From Rathayibacter sp. Leaf185 (GTDB lineage Bacteria; Actinomycetota; Actinomycetes; Actinomycetales; Microbacteriaceae), in contig NZ_LMPP01000002.1 in NCBI RefSeq assembly GCF_001423885.1, positions 628,575 through 692,574 on the forward strand: a DNA stretch of 64,000 nucleotides. The letters are read 5' to 3'. A program made the translations under genes and the position numbers. Shown here in pieces: positions 26,011-37,121 of the stretch. The notes below the pieces were generated by a model that was not told the DNA's origin, made no database searches, and worked only from the letters and a program-made list of their open reading frames with translations. Within the stretch, counting starts at the first letter, position 1. Each line of letters begins with the position of its first letter.

Positions 26011-28851
26011 TCAGCAGCTGCGAGCCGGGTACGCCACCGTCTGCTCGAGGGTGGAGCCGCCTCCGCTCGCGGTCACCACGACCTCACCGGCCGGCATGGT
26101 CGCCTGCCGCGTGCTGAAGCCGTGCGTCGCGTTCGAGCCGGCGGCGACTCCCGAGAACGACTTCTGCCCGTAGGTCGAGCCGAACGTCATGCCGAGCGGG
26201 CCGGACTCTCCGTTGGCCGCCGTCACCGAGAGGATCGCCTTGCCGGCCACGCAGCGCGACGAGACCGATGCGGTGACCTTCAGCGCCGGTGCCGCTGTCT
26301 CGGGGACCACGATCTCGGTGATCTTGAGGTACGAGTTCGGGGTCGAGAAGGTCAGCTTCAGTCCGGTCGCCGAGACCGCGGTGAACGGGATCGTCGTCAG
26401 CGACCCGTTCGCGGCGGGTGCCACGTTCTGGGCCGAGGTCGGCTTCCACGTGCCGTCGGCCGCGCGGTAGGCGACGCTCACCGAGGCGAGCGTGCCCTCG
26501 GTGTTGGTGAACGTCAGACCCGAGACGCGGTGCGCCTCGGTGTTCGTCAGCGTGAAGTCGGCGCTGCCCGCGAACGTGCCGTCGGTCCAGGTCGACCACG
26601 CGGTGGTGACGTTGCCGTCGCACGCGTTGGCCGCGGGGAGCGTCGCCCACTTGGTCTGGCTGAACGACGCCGAGACGGCGGCGCCCTTCACGCGGCAGAC
26701 GTTCACCGGGGGCGCGGTACCCCAGATCTGCACCTCCGCGATCGACTGCCAGGTGTTCGCGGTGGTCGTCAGGTGCAGGCGCAGCCCGGTGGTGTCGGGG
26801 AGCGACGACAGATCGAGCACCACCGTCGGAGCGGCGTCGGTCGCGGTCTGCGAGAGCGTCGCGCTGACCGAGCTCGCCGTCCACGCACCGTTGACCTGGT
26901 ACTCGACCTCGATGCGCGAGGGCCACGTGGCGGTCGCGCCGTCCTTGAACGCGTGCACCGTCACCGAGTCGAGGTTCTGCGGCGAGCCCCACGAGAAGGC
27001 GAGGCGGCTGTCGCGCGGGTACCCGGAGCCCGACCAGTCGTCCCAGCCCTTGGCCTCGGTGTCGCCGTCGATCAGCTTGGGGGCCAGGTCGCTGCGGCTC
27101 GAGACCGTCAGCGATGCTCCGGGTGCCAGGTTCGCGATGCCGGGCTCGGCGACCTCGATGGTGCGCGTGAAGGTGCGTCCCGTCGCGAACTCGGAGTCGG
27201 CGGCGAGGACGCCGGTGACCTGCAGCATGCCGAGTGCCGCGGGGCCGGTCGGCTTCCAGGTCACGGCGACGTCGCGGGTACCGGTGCCGGTCGTCACCGA
27301 CACCGTCGCGGGCAGCACGGCGGCGACGTCGGCGTTCCTCCGCACCGTGTCGGGAAGGCGGTCGTCGACGACCGACCAGGTGCCGGTTCCGACGCCCTTG
27401 TCGTCCCAGTAGGAGGCGTCCCAGCCGGTACCCCAGCGGGCCGGGTCCTCGGCCGCGGGGTTGCGCATCTCGAGCCGGCCGTTCTCACCGACCGTCATCG
27501 GCAGCCAGACGTAGGTCGAGTCGGAGGCGCCGTCGTTCCAGCGGTCGCCCATGTAGACGTACTTCCCGGGCGCGAGCGTCAGGACGTTGGTCGACTGCGA
27601 GCCGAAGGTGGTGCCCCGCGCGTCTCCGATCGACAGGCGTCCGTCGCCGCCCTCGGGGATCGCGTTGTAGGCGACGTTCTCGTTCGCGTCGGCCTTCTCG
27701 ACGCCGCGGATCCACGGGCCGAGGATCGAATCGGCGGTGTAGTAGGTCTGCTGGTTGGGCGCCCAGCCGGTCGCTCCGGAGGCGATCGTGTAGTAGGTCC
27801 CGCCGTTCGCGAAGATCGCCGGCGCCTCGAGGTGACCGCACTCCTTCACGATCTGGAAGTCGGTGCCGCGCACGGGGGCGCCCGCCTTGCCGTCGGCGAA
27901 GACGGAGGGGTACTTCCCGTCGGCCGAGTACTGGTGGGCGTTCAGAGTGTCCGTCGACGTGGTGCGCTCGACGTTGGTGAAGCTCGCATCGAGCTTCGCG
28001 ACGTAGAGCGTGTAGTTCTCCTCGGAGGAGTAGGAGATGTAGGCGGTGCCGTCCTCGTCCTGGAACACGGTCATGTCGCGGGCCTGACCGGGCACGGCCG
28101 ACGACGTGCAGGCCTGGTAGTTCGAGCGGTTGTAGAGCCGGTAGACGCCCTGGAGCGTGAACGGACCAGTCGGGCTGTCCGACACCGCGACTCCGGCCAT
28201 CGACCGCGCGTAGGTGCTGCCGCCCGGCGTGGTGCGTCCGTCGGAGTGCCACCACATGACCCACTTGCCGGTCTTCTCGTTGAAGAGGACCTTCGGCCGC
28301 TCGAAGATCGCGGTGTTGGGCGAGGACTGGGTGGTGTCGAGGTGGTAGTCGAGCTCGGCGATGCGGTCGGCGCGCGGCTGGCCGGCGTCGTCGACCGTGT
28401 CGTAGAGCGCGTCGAAGTAGGGCGCCGTCAGGTCGTCGGGAGTCGAGACGCTGCGCAGCGCCGTGCCCCGGTTCTCCCAGTTGTGGCCGTCGGTCGAGCG
28501 GTAGACCGCGACTCCGGGGCTGTTCCAGTACCCCTTGGTGCGGTCCTCGCCGTACCAGTACTGGACCTGCGCTCCGCCCTCCTCGACCGTGACGATCTGC
28601 CCGCCGTGCGCCTGGATGTGGCGGCCGTCGGTGTCGTACCAGTAGGGCTGGAAGTAGCCGGCCGCGCCGAGGCCGGGGTCGGCGACAGCGGGGTAGTCGG
28701 TGTAGGTCGGCGGCGAGCTGGTGCGGGGGACTCCGTCGTTCGGATCCGTCACCACCCCGGCGGCCGCCGCGGGCTGCGCTCCGACTCCGAGAAGCGCCGC
28801 GACCAGCAGAGCCGCCACCGCCGCTCCGGCCGATCGTGTACGAGACGTCAT
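26011..28851 (-). CDS. Secreted GH43-family glycoside hydrolase with discoidin-type carbohydrate-binding domains
   Basis: This 946-residue protein carries a Sec signal peptide (AAVAALLVAALLGVGAQPAAA, cleaved after about residue 31). The N-terminal ~420 residues form a five-bladed GH43-like catalytic domain (IQAHGGQIV, GVAVYRSTDGHNWENRGTAL, RPKVLFNEKTGKWVMWWHS, HLEAPAIFANGGTYYTIAS), close to the exo-galactanase/beta-galactosidase GH43 subgroup. An Ig-like domain, two F5/8-type (CBM32-like) regions and a C-terminal Ig-like module follow. It likely trims plant cell-wall galactan or arabinan outside the cell. ATG 28851 follows AAAGGAG; the upstream open frame is not used. Exact substrate cannot be read from sequence. 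Confidence 0.85.
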   Translation of the reverse strand: MTSRTRSAGAAVAALLVAALLGVGAQPAAAAGVVTDPNDGVPRTSSPPTYTDYPAVADPGLGAAGYFQPYWYDTDGRHIQAHGGQIVTVEEGGAQVQYWYGEDRTKGYWNSPGVAVYRSTDGHNWENRGTALRSVSTPDDLTAPYFDALYDTVDDAGQPRADRIAELDYHLDTTQSSPNTAIFERPKVLFNEKTGKWVMWWHSDGRTTPGGSTYARSMAGVAVSDSPTGPFTLQGVYRLYNRSNYQACTSSAVPGQARDMTVFQDEDGTAYISYSSEENYTLYVAKLDASFTNVERTTSTDTLNAHQYSADGKYPSVFADGKAGAPVRGTDFQIVKECGHLEAPAIFANGGTYYTIASGATGWAPNQQTYYTADSILGPWIRGVEKADANENVAYNAIPEGGDGRLSIGDARGTTFGSQSTNVLTLAPGKYVYMGDRWNDGASDSTYVWLPMTVGENGRLEMRNPAAEDPARWGTGWDASYWDDKGVGTGTWSVVDDRLPDTVRRNADVAAVLPATVSVTTGTGTRDVAVTWKPTGPAALGMLQVTGVLAADSEFATGRTFTRTIEVAEPGIANLAPGASLTVSSRSDLAPKLIDGDTEAKGWDDWSGSGYPRDSRLAFSWGSPQNLDSVTVHAFKDGATATWPSRIEVEYQVNGAWTASSVSATLSQTATDAAPTVVLDLSSLPDTTGLRLHLTTTANTWQSIAEVQIWGTAPPVNVCRVKGAAVSASFSQTKWATLPAANACDGNVTTAWSTWTDGTFAGSADFTLTNTEAHRVSGLTFTNTEGTLASVSVAYRAADGTWKPTSAQNVAPAANGSLTTIPFTAVSATGLKLTFSTPNSYLKITEIVVPETAAPALKVTASVSSRCVAGKAILSVTAANGESGPLGMTFGSTYGQKSFSGVAAGSNATHGFSTRQATMPAGEVVVTASGGGSTLEQTVAYPARSC

Positions 28852-28882
28852 GCTGTGCTCCTTTGCACGGGACCTGCGCGGA

Positions 28883-28896
28883 TGTTCACGCAAACA
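28883..28896 (-). promoter_or_regulatory. Putative operator upstream of the GH43 gene
   Basis: TGTT-CACGCA-AACA, a short inverted repeat about 35 nt upstream of ATG 28851. A second repeat TCACC-gtacat-GGTGA lies at 28905-28920 over a possible -10 (TACGGT on the minus strand). It fits sugar-responsive repression; the regulator is unknown. Confidence 0.35.
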
Positions 28897-28989
28897 TTCC
28901 GACTTCACCGTACATGGTGACGTCAACATCGCGCGAGGGAGAACCGCGGCCGCGGCTCAGGAGGAACCGCCCTCCCGAGCCGCGAGGCG

Positions 28990-30366
28990 TCAGCGCGGCG
29001 CGCGCACCGTCGCGAGCGAGTCGACGTGCAGCGGCCCGGTCTGCCAGCGGGCCGCGAACGTGCCGGTCTCGGGCGAGACCCGCACGTGCAGGCGGTGCGG
29101 CGTCTCGACGAAGATCACGTCGACCAGCAGCGAGCCGTCGGCCGCGCGGCCGGCGCTCGCCGAGTGCGCGTCGCGGGTGACCCACTCGCCCGATCCCGGC
29201 GCGAGCACGAGCCGCTCGTCGCTTTCGATCAGCGAGATCGTCCAGGAGTCGCCTCCCGAGACCTCGACCGCGGTGATCGACGCGATCTGCGAGTCGTCGG
29301 CGGGGGAGTACCGGCCGGGCTCGGGCGACTCCGCGAGCCCCTCGAGCGCAGGCAGCGCGAGCGAGCCCAGGCGCTCGGACAGCCGAGCGTCCGCGTCCGC
29401 CGTCGAGGGCCGCCCGACCGCGGGCAGCAGGTGCTCCCACACGCTCGAGAGGAGCGTCTCGGTATCGCTGGTCTGCCCGGTGATCGCGACGACGAGGTCG
29501 TGCTCGGGCAGGATCAGGCTGAACTGGCCGTACGCGCCGTCGGCGCGGTAGCCGTGCAGCGACCGCCAGAACTGGAACCCGTAGCCCTGCTGCCAGTCGG
29601 GCCCGCCCGCCTCCGCGGTGGTGACGTGGGCGGTCGACGCCTCGGCCACCCACTCAGCGCTCAGCAGCTGCTCGCCGTTCCAGCGACCCTCCTGCAGATA
29701 GAGGAGTCCGAGCTTCGCGGCGTCCTCGGTCGTCGCGTGCAGTCCGCTGTAGCCGATCTCGCGGCCCGAGTCGTCGCGGATCCAGGCGACCTCGCCGATG
29801 CCGAGCGGATCGAGGAGCCTCGGTCGCAGGTACTCGAGCAGCGAACCGCCGCTCACCCGCTGCACGACCGCGGCGGCCGCGAAGGTGCAGGGCTGGTTGT
29901 AGGCGAACAGGCTGCCCGGCTCCTCCTCGGGGGGAGTGAGGAGGAAGCCGCGGACCATGTCGACCGGATCGACCTCGCGCGCGCGGTCGATGGTCTCGGC
30001 CCGGTGGCCGCTCGCCATGGCCAGCACGTCGCGGAGGCGGATCGAGCGCGATCGAGGGTCGGTCACCTCGGCGTCGAGCTCGGGGAAGAAGGAGAGAACG
30101 GTGTCGTCGAGATCGAGCAGCCCCTCGGCCGCGGCGAGGCCCACCGCGGTCGAGGCGAAGCTCTTGCTGAGGGAGTAGAAGAGGTGCAGGCGCTCGGGGG
30201 TGTACGGCGCCCACCAGCCCTCGGCGATCACCTGGGCGTGGTGCACGATCACGAGTCCGTGCAGCTCCACCCCGTCGGCGGCGTCGAGGGCGTCGAGCAG
30301 ATCGAGGACGCCCTCGGCGTCGATGGACGTGGCGGAGGGGGTGCTTCTCGGCAGTGAGACGGTCAT
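28990..30366 (-). CDS. Serine hydrolase, beta-lactamase/class C-like family
   Basis: This 458-residue cytoplasmic protein (no signal peptide) has the S-x-x-K nucleophile motif SLSK (Ser65, Lys68), a Tyr in FAYNQPCTFAAAAVVQRVSG, and HGYRADGAYGQFSLILPEHD near the third motif. Members are esterases, transacylases or peptidases more often than true beta-lactamases. A ~110-residue C-terminal beta domain follows. TAGCAT 6 nt before ATG 30366 marks a leaderless start, so it is probably transcribed on its own although it closely follows the gene at 30386-30991. Confidence 0.85.
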   Translation of the reverse strand: MTVSLPRSTPSATSIDAEGVLDLLDALDAADGVELHGLVIVHHAQVIAEGWWAPYTPERLHLFYSLSKSFASTAVGLAAAEGLLDLDDTVLSFFPELDAEVTDPRSRSIRLRDVLAMASGHRAETIDRAREVDPVDMVRGFLLTPPEEEPGSLFAYNQPCTFAAAAVVQRVSGGSLLEYLRPRLLDPLGIGEVAWIRDDSGREIGYSGLHATTEDAAKLGLLYLQEGRWNGEQLLSAEWVAEASTAHVTTAEAGGPDWQQGYGFQFWRSLHGYRADGAYGQFSLILPEHDLVVAITGQTSDTETLLSSVWEHLLPAVGRPSTADADARLSERLGSLALPALEGLAESPEPGRYSPADDSQIASITAVEVSGGDSWTISLIESDERLVLAPGSGEWVTRDAHSASAGRAADGSLLVDVIFVETPHRLHVRVSPETGTFAARWQTGPLHVDSLATVRAPR

Positions 30367-30372
30367 CCCCCG

Positions 30373-30378
30373 ATGCTA
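30373..30378 (-). promoter_or_regulatory. Leaderless -10 of the serine hydrolase gene
   Basis: TAGCAT on the minus strand ends 6 nt before ATG 30366. It lies in the 19-nt gap after the upstream gene's stop. Confidence 0.6.
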
Positions 30379-30385
30379 CGGCGGG

Positions 30386-30991
30386 CTATGCGTCCCGCTG
30401 GGTCGGGAAGGGGCCGAGCCCGAGGAGGAAGCGCAGGATCTCCTCCGCCGGCGCGCGGACCGCGGGGCCCAGGCCCAGCGTCCACTCGGCGTCGGTCGGG
30501 GCGAGCGAGCGGCCGCGGATCGCCGCTCGGATGGGCAGCGGTGCGCGCTGCATCCGGTCGAGTGCGACGGCACCCGACAACCGCGAGGGCAGCTCGAGAT
30601 CGGAGGAGAGGGCGAGCTCGACGCGGACGACCTCGACCAGTTCGGCGACACCGTTCGGGCCGCCGCCGGCGCGACGGGCGGAGGAGAGAGCAGCGAGGGC
30701 CGAGGGGATCCCGCCGGGCGGAGGAGGGGACGCGGCCTCGCGCGCGCCGACGCGGGTCGCGAGGCGCTGGCCGGTGCTGCTCGAGAGCCGCACGACGAGA
30801 TCTCCGAGCAGTGAGACGGCGCTGGCCGCCTCACCCTCCGCGGGGGAGGGGGAGGCGGCCAGCGTCGCAGCAGCCAGGACGGCGAGCCGATCGAGCCGAT
30901 CGGCGACGAGGGGGCGCCAGTCGTTGCTGACGCCCGACTCGTCGGCCGAGGGCCCGATGCTCAGCGGCAGGAACCGCGACCAGTCGGGCAC
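30386..30991 (-). CDS. Hypothetical protein downstream of gguB
   Basis: This 201-residue, Ala/Leu-rich, mostly helical protein has no family I recognise. The C-terminal stretch DAEWTLGLGPAVRAPAEEIL faintly resembles the end of maleylpyruvate-isomerase/SCP2-like proteins, too weak for a call. Codon use and GC pattern look coding. GTG 30991 starts 5 nt after the gguB stop, so it is probably co-transcribed with the sugar importer; the RBS is weak. Confidence 0.55.
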   Translation of the reverse strand: MPDWSRFLPLSIGPSADESGVSNDWRPLVADRLDRLAVLAAATLAASPSPAEGEAASAVSLLGDLVVRLSSSTGQRLATRVGAREAASPPPPGGIPSALAALSSARRAGGGPNGVAELVEVVRVELALSSDLELPSRLSGAVALDRMQRAPLPIRAAIRGRSLAPTDAEWTLGLGPAVRAPAEEILRFLLGLGPFPTQRDA

Positions 30992-30996
30992 GGAGC

Positions 30997-32228
30997 CTAG
31001 CGCCCGCCCGAGCGGCGCTTGTTGTAGACGTCGAAGGCGACCGCGAGCAGGAGCACGAGGCCCTTGACCGCCTGCTGCCACTCGATGCCGATGCCCATGA
31101 TCGACATGCCGTTGTTCAGGACGCCGATGATGAGACCACCGAGGATCGCGCCTCCGATGGTGCCGACACCGCCCTGGACCGCCGCGCCGCCGATGAAGGC
31201 CGCCGAGATGGCCTCCAGCTCGAAGCCGTCGCCGGCCTTCGGGCCCGCGAGGTTGAGGCGCGCGGTGAAGACGAGGCCGGCCAGCGCCGCGAGGACGCCC
31301 ATGTTGACGAACAGCCAGAACGTGACGTTGCGGGTCTTGATGCCCGACAGCTCAGCGGCGTGCAGGTTGCCGCCGATCGCGTAGACGTGGCGGCCGAAGA
31401 CCGAGCGGTTCATCACGACGCCGTAGACCAGCACGAGCACGGCCAGCACGATCAGCGTGACCGGGATGCCCTTGAACGAGGCCAGCGCGAAGGCGAAGGC
31501 GCCGATGACGAGGGCGACGAGGACGAGCTTCGTCACGAACCAGGCGCCGGGCTCGACACCCTGGTTGTACTGCTGGCGTCCGCGGCGGGTGCGGATCGAC
31601 TGCACGGTGAACGCGATGATCGCGAGCGCTCCGACTCCGAGCGACAGCGGGTCGAGCTCGGTCTCGCCGAACAGGTCGGTGAGGAAGCCGTTGCCCAGGG
31701 CGCGGTACTCGACGGGGAACGAGCCGATGTTCGCGTTGCCGAGGACGACGAGCGCGAGACCTCGGAAGATCAGCATGCCCGCCAAGGTCACGATGAACGC
31801 GGGTATCCCCACGAACGCGATCCAGAAGCCCTGCCACGCACCGACCGCCGCGCCGATGAGCAGCGACAGGATGATCGAGAGCCACCACGGCAGGCCCATG
31901 TTGACGGCGAAGACGCCCGACATGGCTCCGACGAACGCGGCGATCGAGCCGACCGAGAGGTCGATGTGCCCGGCCACGATGACCATCACCATGCCGATGG
32001 CGAGGATCAGGATGTAGCCGTTCTGGACGATCAGGTTCGAGATGTTCTGCGGGCGCAGGAGGATCCCGTTGGTCATGATCTGGAACAGCAGCACCACGAC
32101 GATGAGCGCGAGGAAGATGCCGTTCTTGCCGAGGTCGCTGAGCACGTGGCTGATGCGCGCCGTGAACGCGTTCTCGACGGGCTTCACCTGCGCGCCCGCC
32201 GCGGTCGACGGTTCGTTCTGCAGATCGG

Positions 32229-32232
<4 letters not shown>
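30997..32232 (-). CDS. gguB: Multiple-monosaccharide ABC transporter permease
   Basis: A 411-residue membrane protein of the RbsC/XylH (BPD_transp_2) type with about 10-12 helices. Conserved parts are [59 protein letters not shown] and the [19 protein letters not shown] region. Its length and large central cytoplasmic segment ([12 protein letters not shown]) match the GguB/MmsB subgroup. It forms the membrane channel with GguA as ATPase and ChvE as binding protein. The ATG overlaps the gguA stop by 4 nt. Confidence 0.92.
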
Positions 32233-33758
<1,526 letters not shown>

Positions 33759-33782
33759 GTACGCCTCACTCCTTCGTAGTGG

Positions 33783-33811
33783 GGGAGGGCGCCCGTGCTG
33801 GGCGCCCTCCC
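33783..33811 (-). terminator. Perfect hairpin between chvE and gguA
   Basis: GGGAGGGCGCCC (33783-33794) pairs with 33800-33811 around a 5-nt loop. Placed after the binding-protein gene and before the ATPase gene, it probably attenuates transcription or protects chvE mRNA, giving more binding protein than transporter. Confidence 0.75.
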
Positions 33812-33841
33812 GTTGTCCTTACCTGTCGTGCGGAGTCGGAC

Positions 33842-34975
33842 TCAGCCGTTGACCTCTTCGTCGGTGTAGTAGCCACCGTCGACGAGGACGGACTGGATCT
33901 CGTCCTTGGTCACGATGACCGGCTCGAGGAGGAACGACGGGACGACCTTCTCGCCGTTGTCGTAGGTCTCGGTGTCGTTGACCTCGGGCTCGGTGCCCTC
34001 GAGGACGGCCTGTGCCATCGACACGGCCTCCTTGGCGAGCTCGCGGGTGTCCTTGTAGATGGTCGCGTACTGCTCACCCGAGATGATCGCCTTGACGGAG
34101 TCGAGCTCGGCGTCCTGACCGGTGATGATCGGGAAGTCGGTGCCCACGGTGTAGCCGGCGTCGGTGAGGGCCGAGATGATGCCGCGGCTCAGGCCGTCGT
34201 AGGGCGAGAGGACGCCCTGGATCTTGGTGCCGTCGGAGTACGTCTTGGTGATGATGTCCTCCATGCGGCTCTGGGCGACCTCGGGGTCCCAGCGCAGCGT
34301 GGCGACGGTGTTGAACTCGGTCTCGCCGCTGGCGACGACGAGGGTCTTGTCGTCGATGTAGGGCTGGAGGGTGTCCATCGCGCCGTTGAAGAAGAACGTC
34401 GCGTTGTTGTCGTCGGGGCTGCCGGCGAAGAGCTCGATGTTGAAGGGGCCGGCGGGGGCGTCGGTCGCCTTCGTGCCCTCGAGGTCGGTCAGTCCGAGAC
34501 CGGCGAGGAGCGAGGTGGCCTGCTGGACGCCGACCTTGTAGTTGTCGAACGTCGCGTAGTAGTCGACGTTCGCGGAGTCGCGGATGAGGCGGTCGTAGGC
34601 GATGACGGGGATGTCGTTCGCGGCCGCCTCCTCGAGCACGCTCGTGAGGGTGGTGCCGTCGATCGAGGCGATGATCAGGGCCTTGGCGCCCTTGGTGATC
34701 ATGTTCTCGAGCTGCGAGACCTGGGTGGGGATGTCGTCCTCGGCGTACTGCAGGTCGACCTGGTAGCCGGCCTCCTCGAGCTGCGACTTGACGTTGTTGC
34801 CGTCGGCGATCCAGCGCTCGGAGGACTTGGTCGGCATCGCGACGCCGACGAGTCCGCCGTCGCCCGAACCGGAACCCGAGTCGCTGCCGCCGGAGCCGCT
34901 GGAGCAGGCTGCGAGGGAGAGGATCATCGCGCCACCGGCGATGCCGGCGATGAGAGCGCGCTTCATTGTGGTCAC
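33842..34975 (-). CDS. chvE: Sugar-binding lipoprotein of the multiple-monosaccharide ABC transporter (ChvE-like)
   Basis: This 377-residue periplasmic-binding-protein type 1 fold lipoprotein has the lipobox LSLAAC with Cys24, then a GSGSGDGG linker and [20 protein letters not shown], the opening of the ChvE/XylF group. [14 protein letters not shown] and [20 protein letters not shown] are typical ligand-contact segments. Substrates of this group include xylose, glucose, arabinose and galactose. GTG 34975 is preferred because GAAGGA lies 6 nt upstream; ATG 34966 (15 nt from the SD) is the alternative. First gene of chvE-gguA-gguB. Confidence 0.9.
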   Translation of the reverse strand: MTTMKRALIAGIAGGAMILSLAACSSGSGGSDSGSGSGDGGLVGVAMPTKSSERWIADGNNVKSQLEEAGYQVDLQYAEDDIPTQVSQLENMITKGAKALIIASIDGTTLTSVLEEAAANDIPVIAYDRLIRDSANVDYYATFDNYKVGVQQATSLLAGLGLTDLEGTKATDAPAGPFNIELFAGSPDDNNATFFFNGAMDTLQPYIDDKTLVVASGETEFNTVATLRWDPEVAQSRMEDIITKTYSDGTKIQGVLSPYDGLSRGIISALTDAGYTVGTDFPIITGQDAELDSVKAIISGEQYATIYKDTRELAKEAVSMAQAVLEGTEPEVNDTETYDNGEKVVPSFLLEPVIVTKDEIQSVLVDGGYYTDEEVNG

Positions 34976-35047
34976 TGTGATTCCTTCGTCATTGAATGCA
35001 GTGGATGCTTCGCCACTGTGAGCAGGGTGTGCGGCGATGTGATGGCC

Positions 35048-35063
35048 ATGTGAGCGATCACAT
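35048..35063. promoter_or_regulatory. Lac-operator-like palindrome at the chvE start site
   Basis: ATGTGA-GCGA-TCACAT, closely resembling the ideal lac operator core TGTGAGCGCTCACA. It overlaps the predicted transcription start, as expected for a LacI-family repressor site. The LacI-family gene at 36078-37121 is the nearest candidate regulator. Confidence 0.65.
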
Positions 35064-35069
35064 TGCGTC

Positions 35070-35100
35070 AATATAGCCCCGCGGGCGGGTTTCGTGTCAA
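35070..35100 (-). promoter_or_regulatory. Promoter of chvE-gguA-gguB
   Basis: Minus strand -35 TTGACA (35095-35100, perfect consensus) and -10 TATATT (35070-35075), 19 nt apart. The spacing is slightly long, which may explain the need for control. Confidence 0.6.
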
Positions 35101-35246
35101 CGCCCGTGTCTCGACTCGATAACGGCCGCGCGACGACGGAACCCGGCCGGGCCACCCCTGCCGGCGTCGGCTGTCAAGCCCCGGCGGGCCGGAAGGGAGC
35201 GCCCCTCGCGGGTGTTGTCGATGTCACTGTCGAGAGGACGAGAGAC

Positions 35247-36065
35247 ATGACGAAGACCTGGTTCATCACCGGCGCCTCGAAGGGCTTCGGCCGCGAGTGG
35301 GCCGAAGCGGCACTGGAGCGCGGCGACAGCGTCGCGGGAACGGCCCGCCGCCCCGAGACGCTCGACGCGCTCGTCGAGCGCTACCCCGACACGTTCCTGC
35401 CGATCCGGCTCGACGTGACCGACCGGGCGGCCGACTTCGCCGCCGTGCAGCAGGCCGCCGAGCACTTCGGGCGCCTCGACGTCGTGATCAACAACGCCGG
35501 CTTCGGCCACTTCGGCATGATCGAGGAGCTCACCGAGGAGGAGGTCAGGGCGCAGCTCGAGACCAACGTCTTCGGTGCGCTGTGGGTGACCCAGGCGGCC
35601 CTCCCGATCCTGCGCGAGCAGCGCTCGGGGCACATCATCCAGGTCTCGAGCATCGGAGGCATCAGCGCCTTCCCGTCGATCGGCGCGTACCACGCGTCCA
35701 AGTGGGCGCTCGAGGGCTTCAGCCAGTCCCTCGCCGCCGAGGTAGCCGAGTTCGGCATCCACGTCACCCTCGTCGAGCCGGGCGGGTACTCGACCGACTG
35801 GTCGGGAGCCTCCGCCTCGACGAGCGAGCCCATCGCGGCGTACGACGCGGTCCGCGAGGCGGCCTCCCGCCGGCCGACCGCCTCCGTCAAGGGCGACCCG
35901 ACGGCGTCGCGGATCGGGATCCTCGCGGTGGTCGACGCGGAGGAGCCTCCGCTGCGGATCTTCTTCGGCCGTGCCCCGCTCGGCATCGCCACGGCCGACT
36001 ACGAGTCGCGCCTGAAGACCTGGAACCAGTGGCAGGACGTCTCGATCGCCGCGCACGGCGACTGA
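35247..36065 (+). CDS. Short-chain dehydrogenase/reductase
   Basis: This 272-residue NAD(P)-dependent SDR has the cofactor motif TGASKGFGREWA (TGxxxGxG type), DVTD, NNAGFGHFG and the catalytic Ser-Tyr-Lys (VSSIGG, then YHASKWALEGF). It belongs to the classical group often annotated as retinol-dehydrogenase-like. Substrate unknown. ATG 35247 is preceded by GAGAGG. Divergent from chvE and convergent with the LacI gene (12-nt gap). Confidence 0.92.
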   Translation: MTKTWFITGASKGFGREWAEAALERGDSVAGTARRPETLDALVERYPDTFLPIRLDVTDRAADFAAVQQAAEHFGRLDVVINNAGFGHFGMIEELTEEEVRAQLETNVFGALWVTQAALPILREQRSGHIIQVSSIGGISAFPSIGAYHASKWALEGFSQSLAAEVAEFGIHVTLVEPGGYSTDWSGASASTSEPIAAYDAVREAASRRPTASVKGDPTASRIGILAVVDAEEPPLRIFFGRAPLGIATADYESRLKTWNQWQDVSIAAHGD

Positions 36066-36077
36066 GCTCCCGGGCTC

Positions 36078-37121
36078 CTAGCGGCGCGCCGCCGCTGCCG
36101 TCTGGGTGCGGGGCACCGCCGTCGAGCCGCGGACGAACAGCTGCGGCTCGATCGGCGCGCCCGGATCCGGCCGCTCGCCCTCGATCAGGCTGAGCAGTGC
36201 CGCGACGGAGCGCCGGCCGAGCTCGGCGAAGTCCTGGCGGACGCTCGTCAGCGGCGGCCAGTAGAACGCGGCCTCGGGGATGTCGTCGAAGCCGATCACG
36301 CTGACGTCCTCTGGCACGCGGACGCCCCGCTCGTGGAAGGCGCTCATCAGCCCCAGCGCCATCTGGTCGTTGGCCGAGAACACGGCGGTGAAGTCGAGGA
36401 AGCGCGCGAGCTCGAGGCCCACGCGGTGACCGCGCTCGGCACTCCAGTCGCCGAGGATCGGCGGGCGCAGCGGCATGTTCCGGTGGTCGAGCTCGGCGAG
36501 GTAGCCGCGCATGCGCGCCTCCGCCTCGATCCAGTCCTGCGGGCCGGCGAGGTGCACGATCTCGGTGTGGCCCAGGTCGATCAGGTGCGCCGTCGCCATC
36601 CGCGCCCCCGCCATCTGATCGACGTAGAGCGCGTCGTCGCGCTCGTCGTCGCTCGTCTGCAGCGTCACGTTCGGGATGCGCAGCGCGACTCCCGAGAGGA
36701 TGTCGAAGACGCGGATCTGGGGCGCGAGGACCACCAGGCCCTCGACGGCCTGGTTCAGCAGGTGGCGGATCCCCGCCTGGATCGACTCGCCGTCGGTGCC
36801 GTCGACGCTCGCCGTCACCACCAGGTAGCCCGCCTCGCGGGCCGCGACCTCGATGGCCTGGAGGCTGGACGCGGGGCCGTACTGGAGGCTCTGCGACGAG
36901 AGCACGCCGATGGTGCGCGTGCGGCTGGTGACCAGGGCGCGGGCGGCGAGGTTGGGCCGGTAGTCGAGCCGGGCCATCACCTCGAGCACGCGCTTCTTGG
37001 TCTCGGCGCGGAGGCTGGGGTGGTCGTTGAGGACCCGGGAGACGGTCTGGTGCGAGACTCCGGCGGCCTTCGCGACGTCGTAGATGTTGGGCGCGCGGGC
37101 CGCGGACTTGTCTTCCGGCAT
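36078..37121 (-). CDS. LacI-family transcriptional regulator
   Basis: This 347-residue repressor has an N-terminal helix-turn-helix and hinge (NIYDVAKAAGVSHQTVSRVL, then LDYRPNLAARAL) and a PBP1-like ligand-binding core (IGVLSSQSLQYGPASSLQAI, VIGFDDIPEAAFYWPPLTSV). It resembles galactose/maltose-type LacI proteins. It lies close to the chvE operon and is the likely reader of the palindrome at 35048-35063 (inference). ATG 37121 is chosen as the conserved start; AGGAAG lies about 12 nt upstream. Confidence 0.9.
   Translation of the reverse strand: MPEDKSAARAPNIYDVAKAAGVSHQTVSRVLNDHPSLRAETKKRVLEVMARLDYRPNLAARALVTSRTRTIGVLSSQSLQYGPASSLQAIEVAAREAGYLVVTASVDGTDGESIQAGIRHLLNQAVEGLVVLAPQIRVFDILSGVALRIPNVTLQTSDDERDDALYVDQMAGARMATAHLIDLGHTEIVHLAGPQDWIEAEARMRGYLAELDHRNMPLRPPILGDWSAERGHRVGLELARFLDFTAVFSANDQMALGLMSAFHERGVRVPEDVSVIGFDDIPEAAFYWPPLTSVRQDFAELGRRSVAALLSLIEGERPDPGAPIEPQLFVRGSTAVPRTQTAAAARR

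Noticed and set aside
30386-30991. Maleylpyruvate isomerase/SCP2-like identity
   Set aside because: Only a short C-terminal resemblance; the conserved histidines of that family are absent, so it is left as hypothetical.
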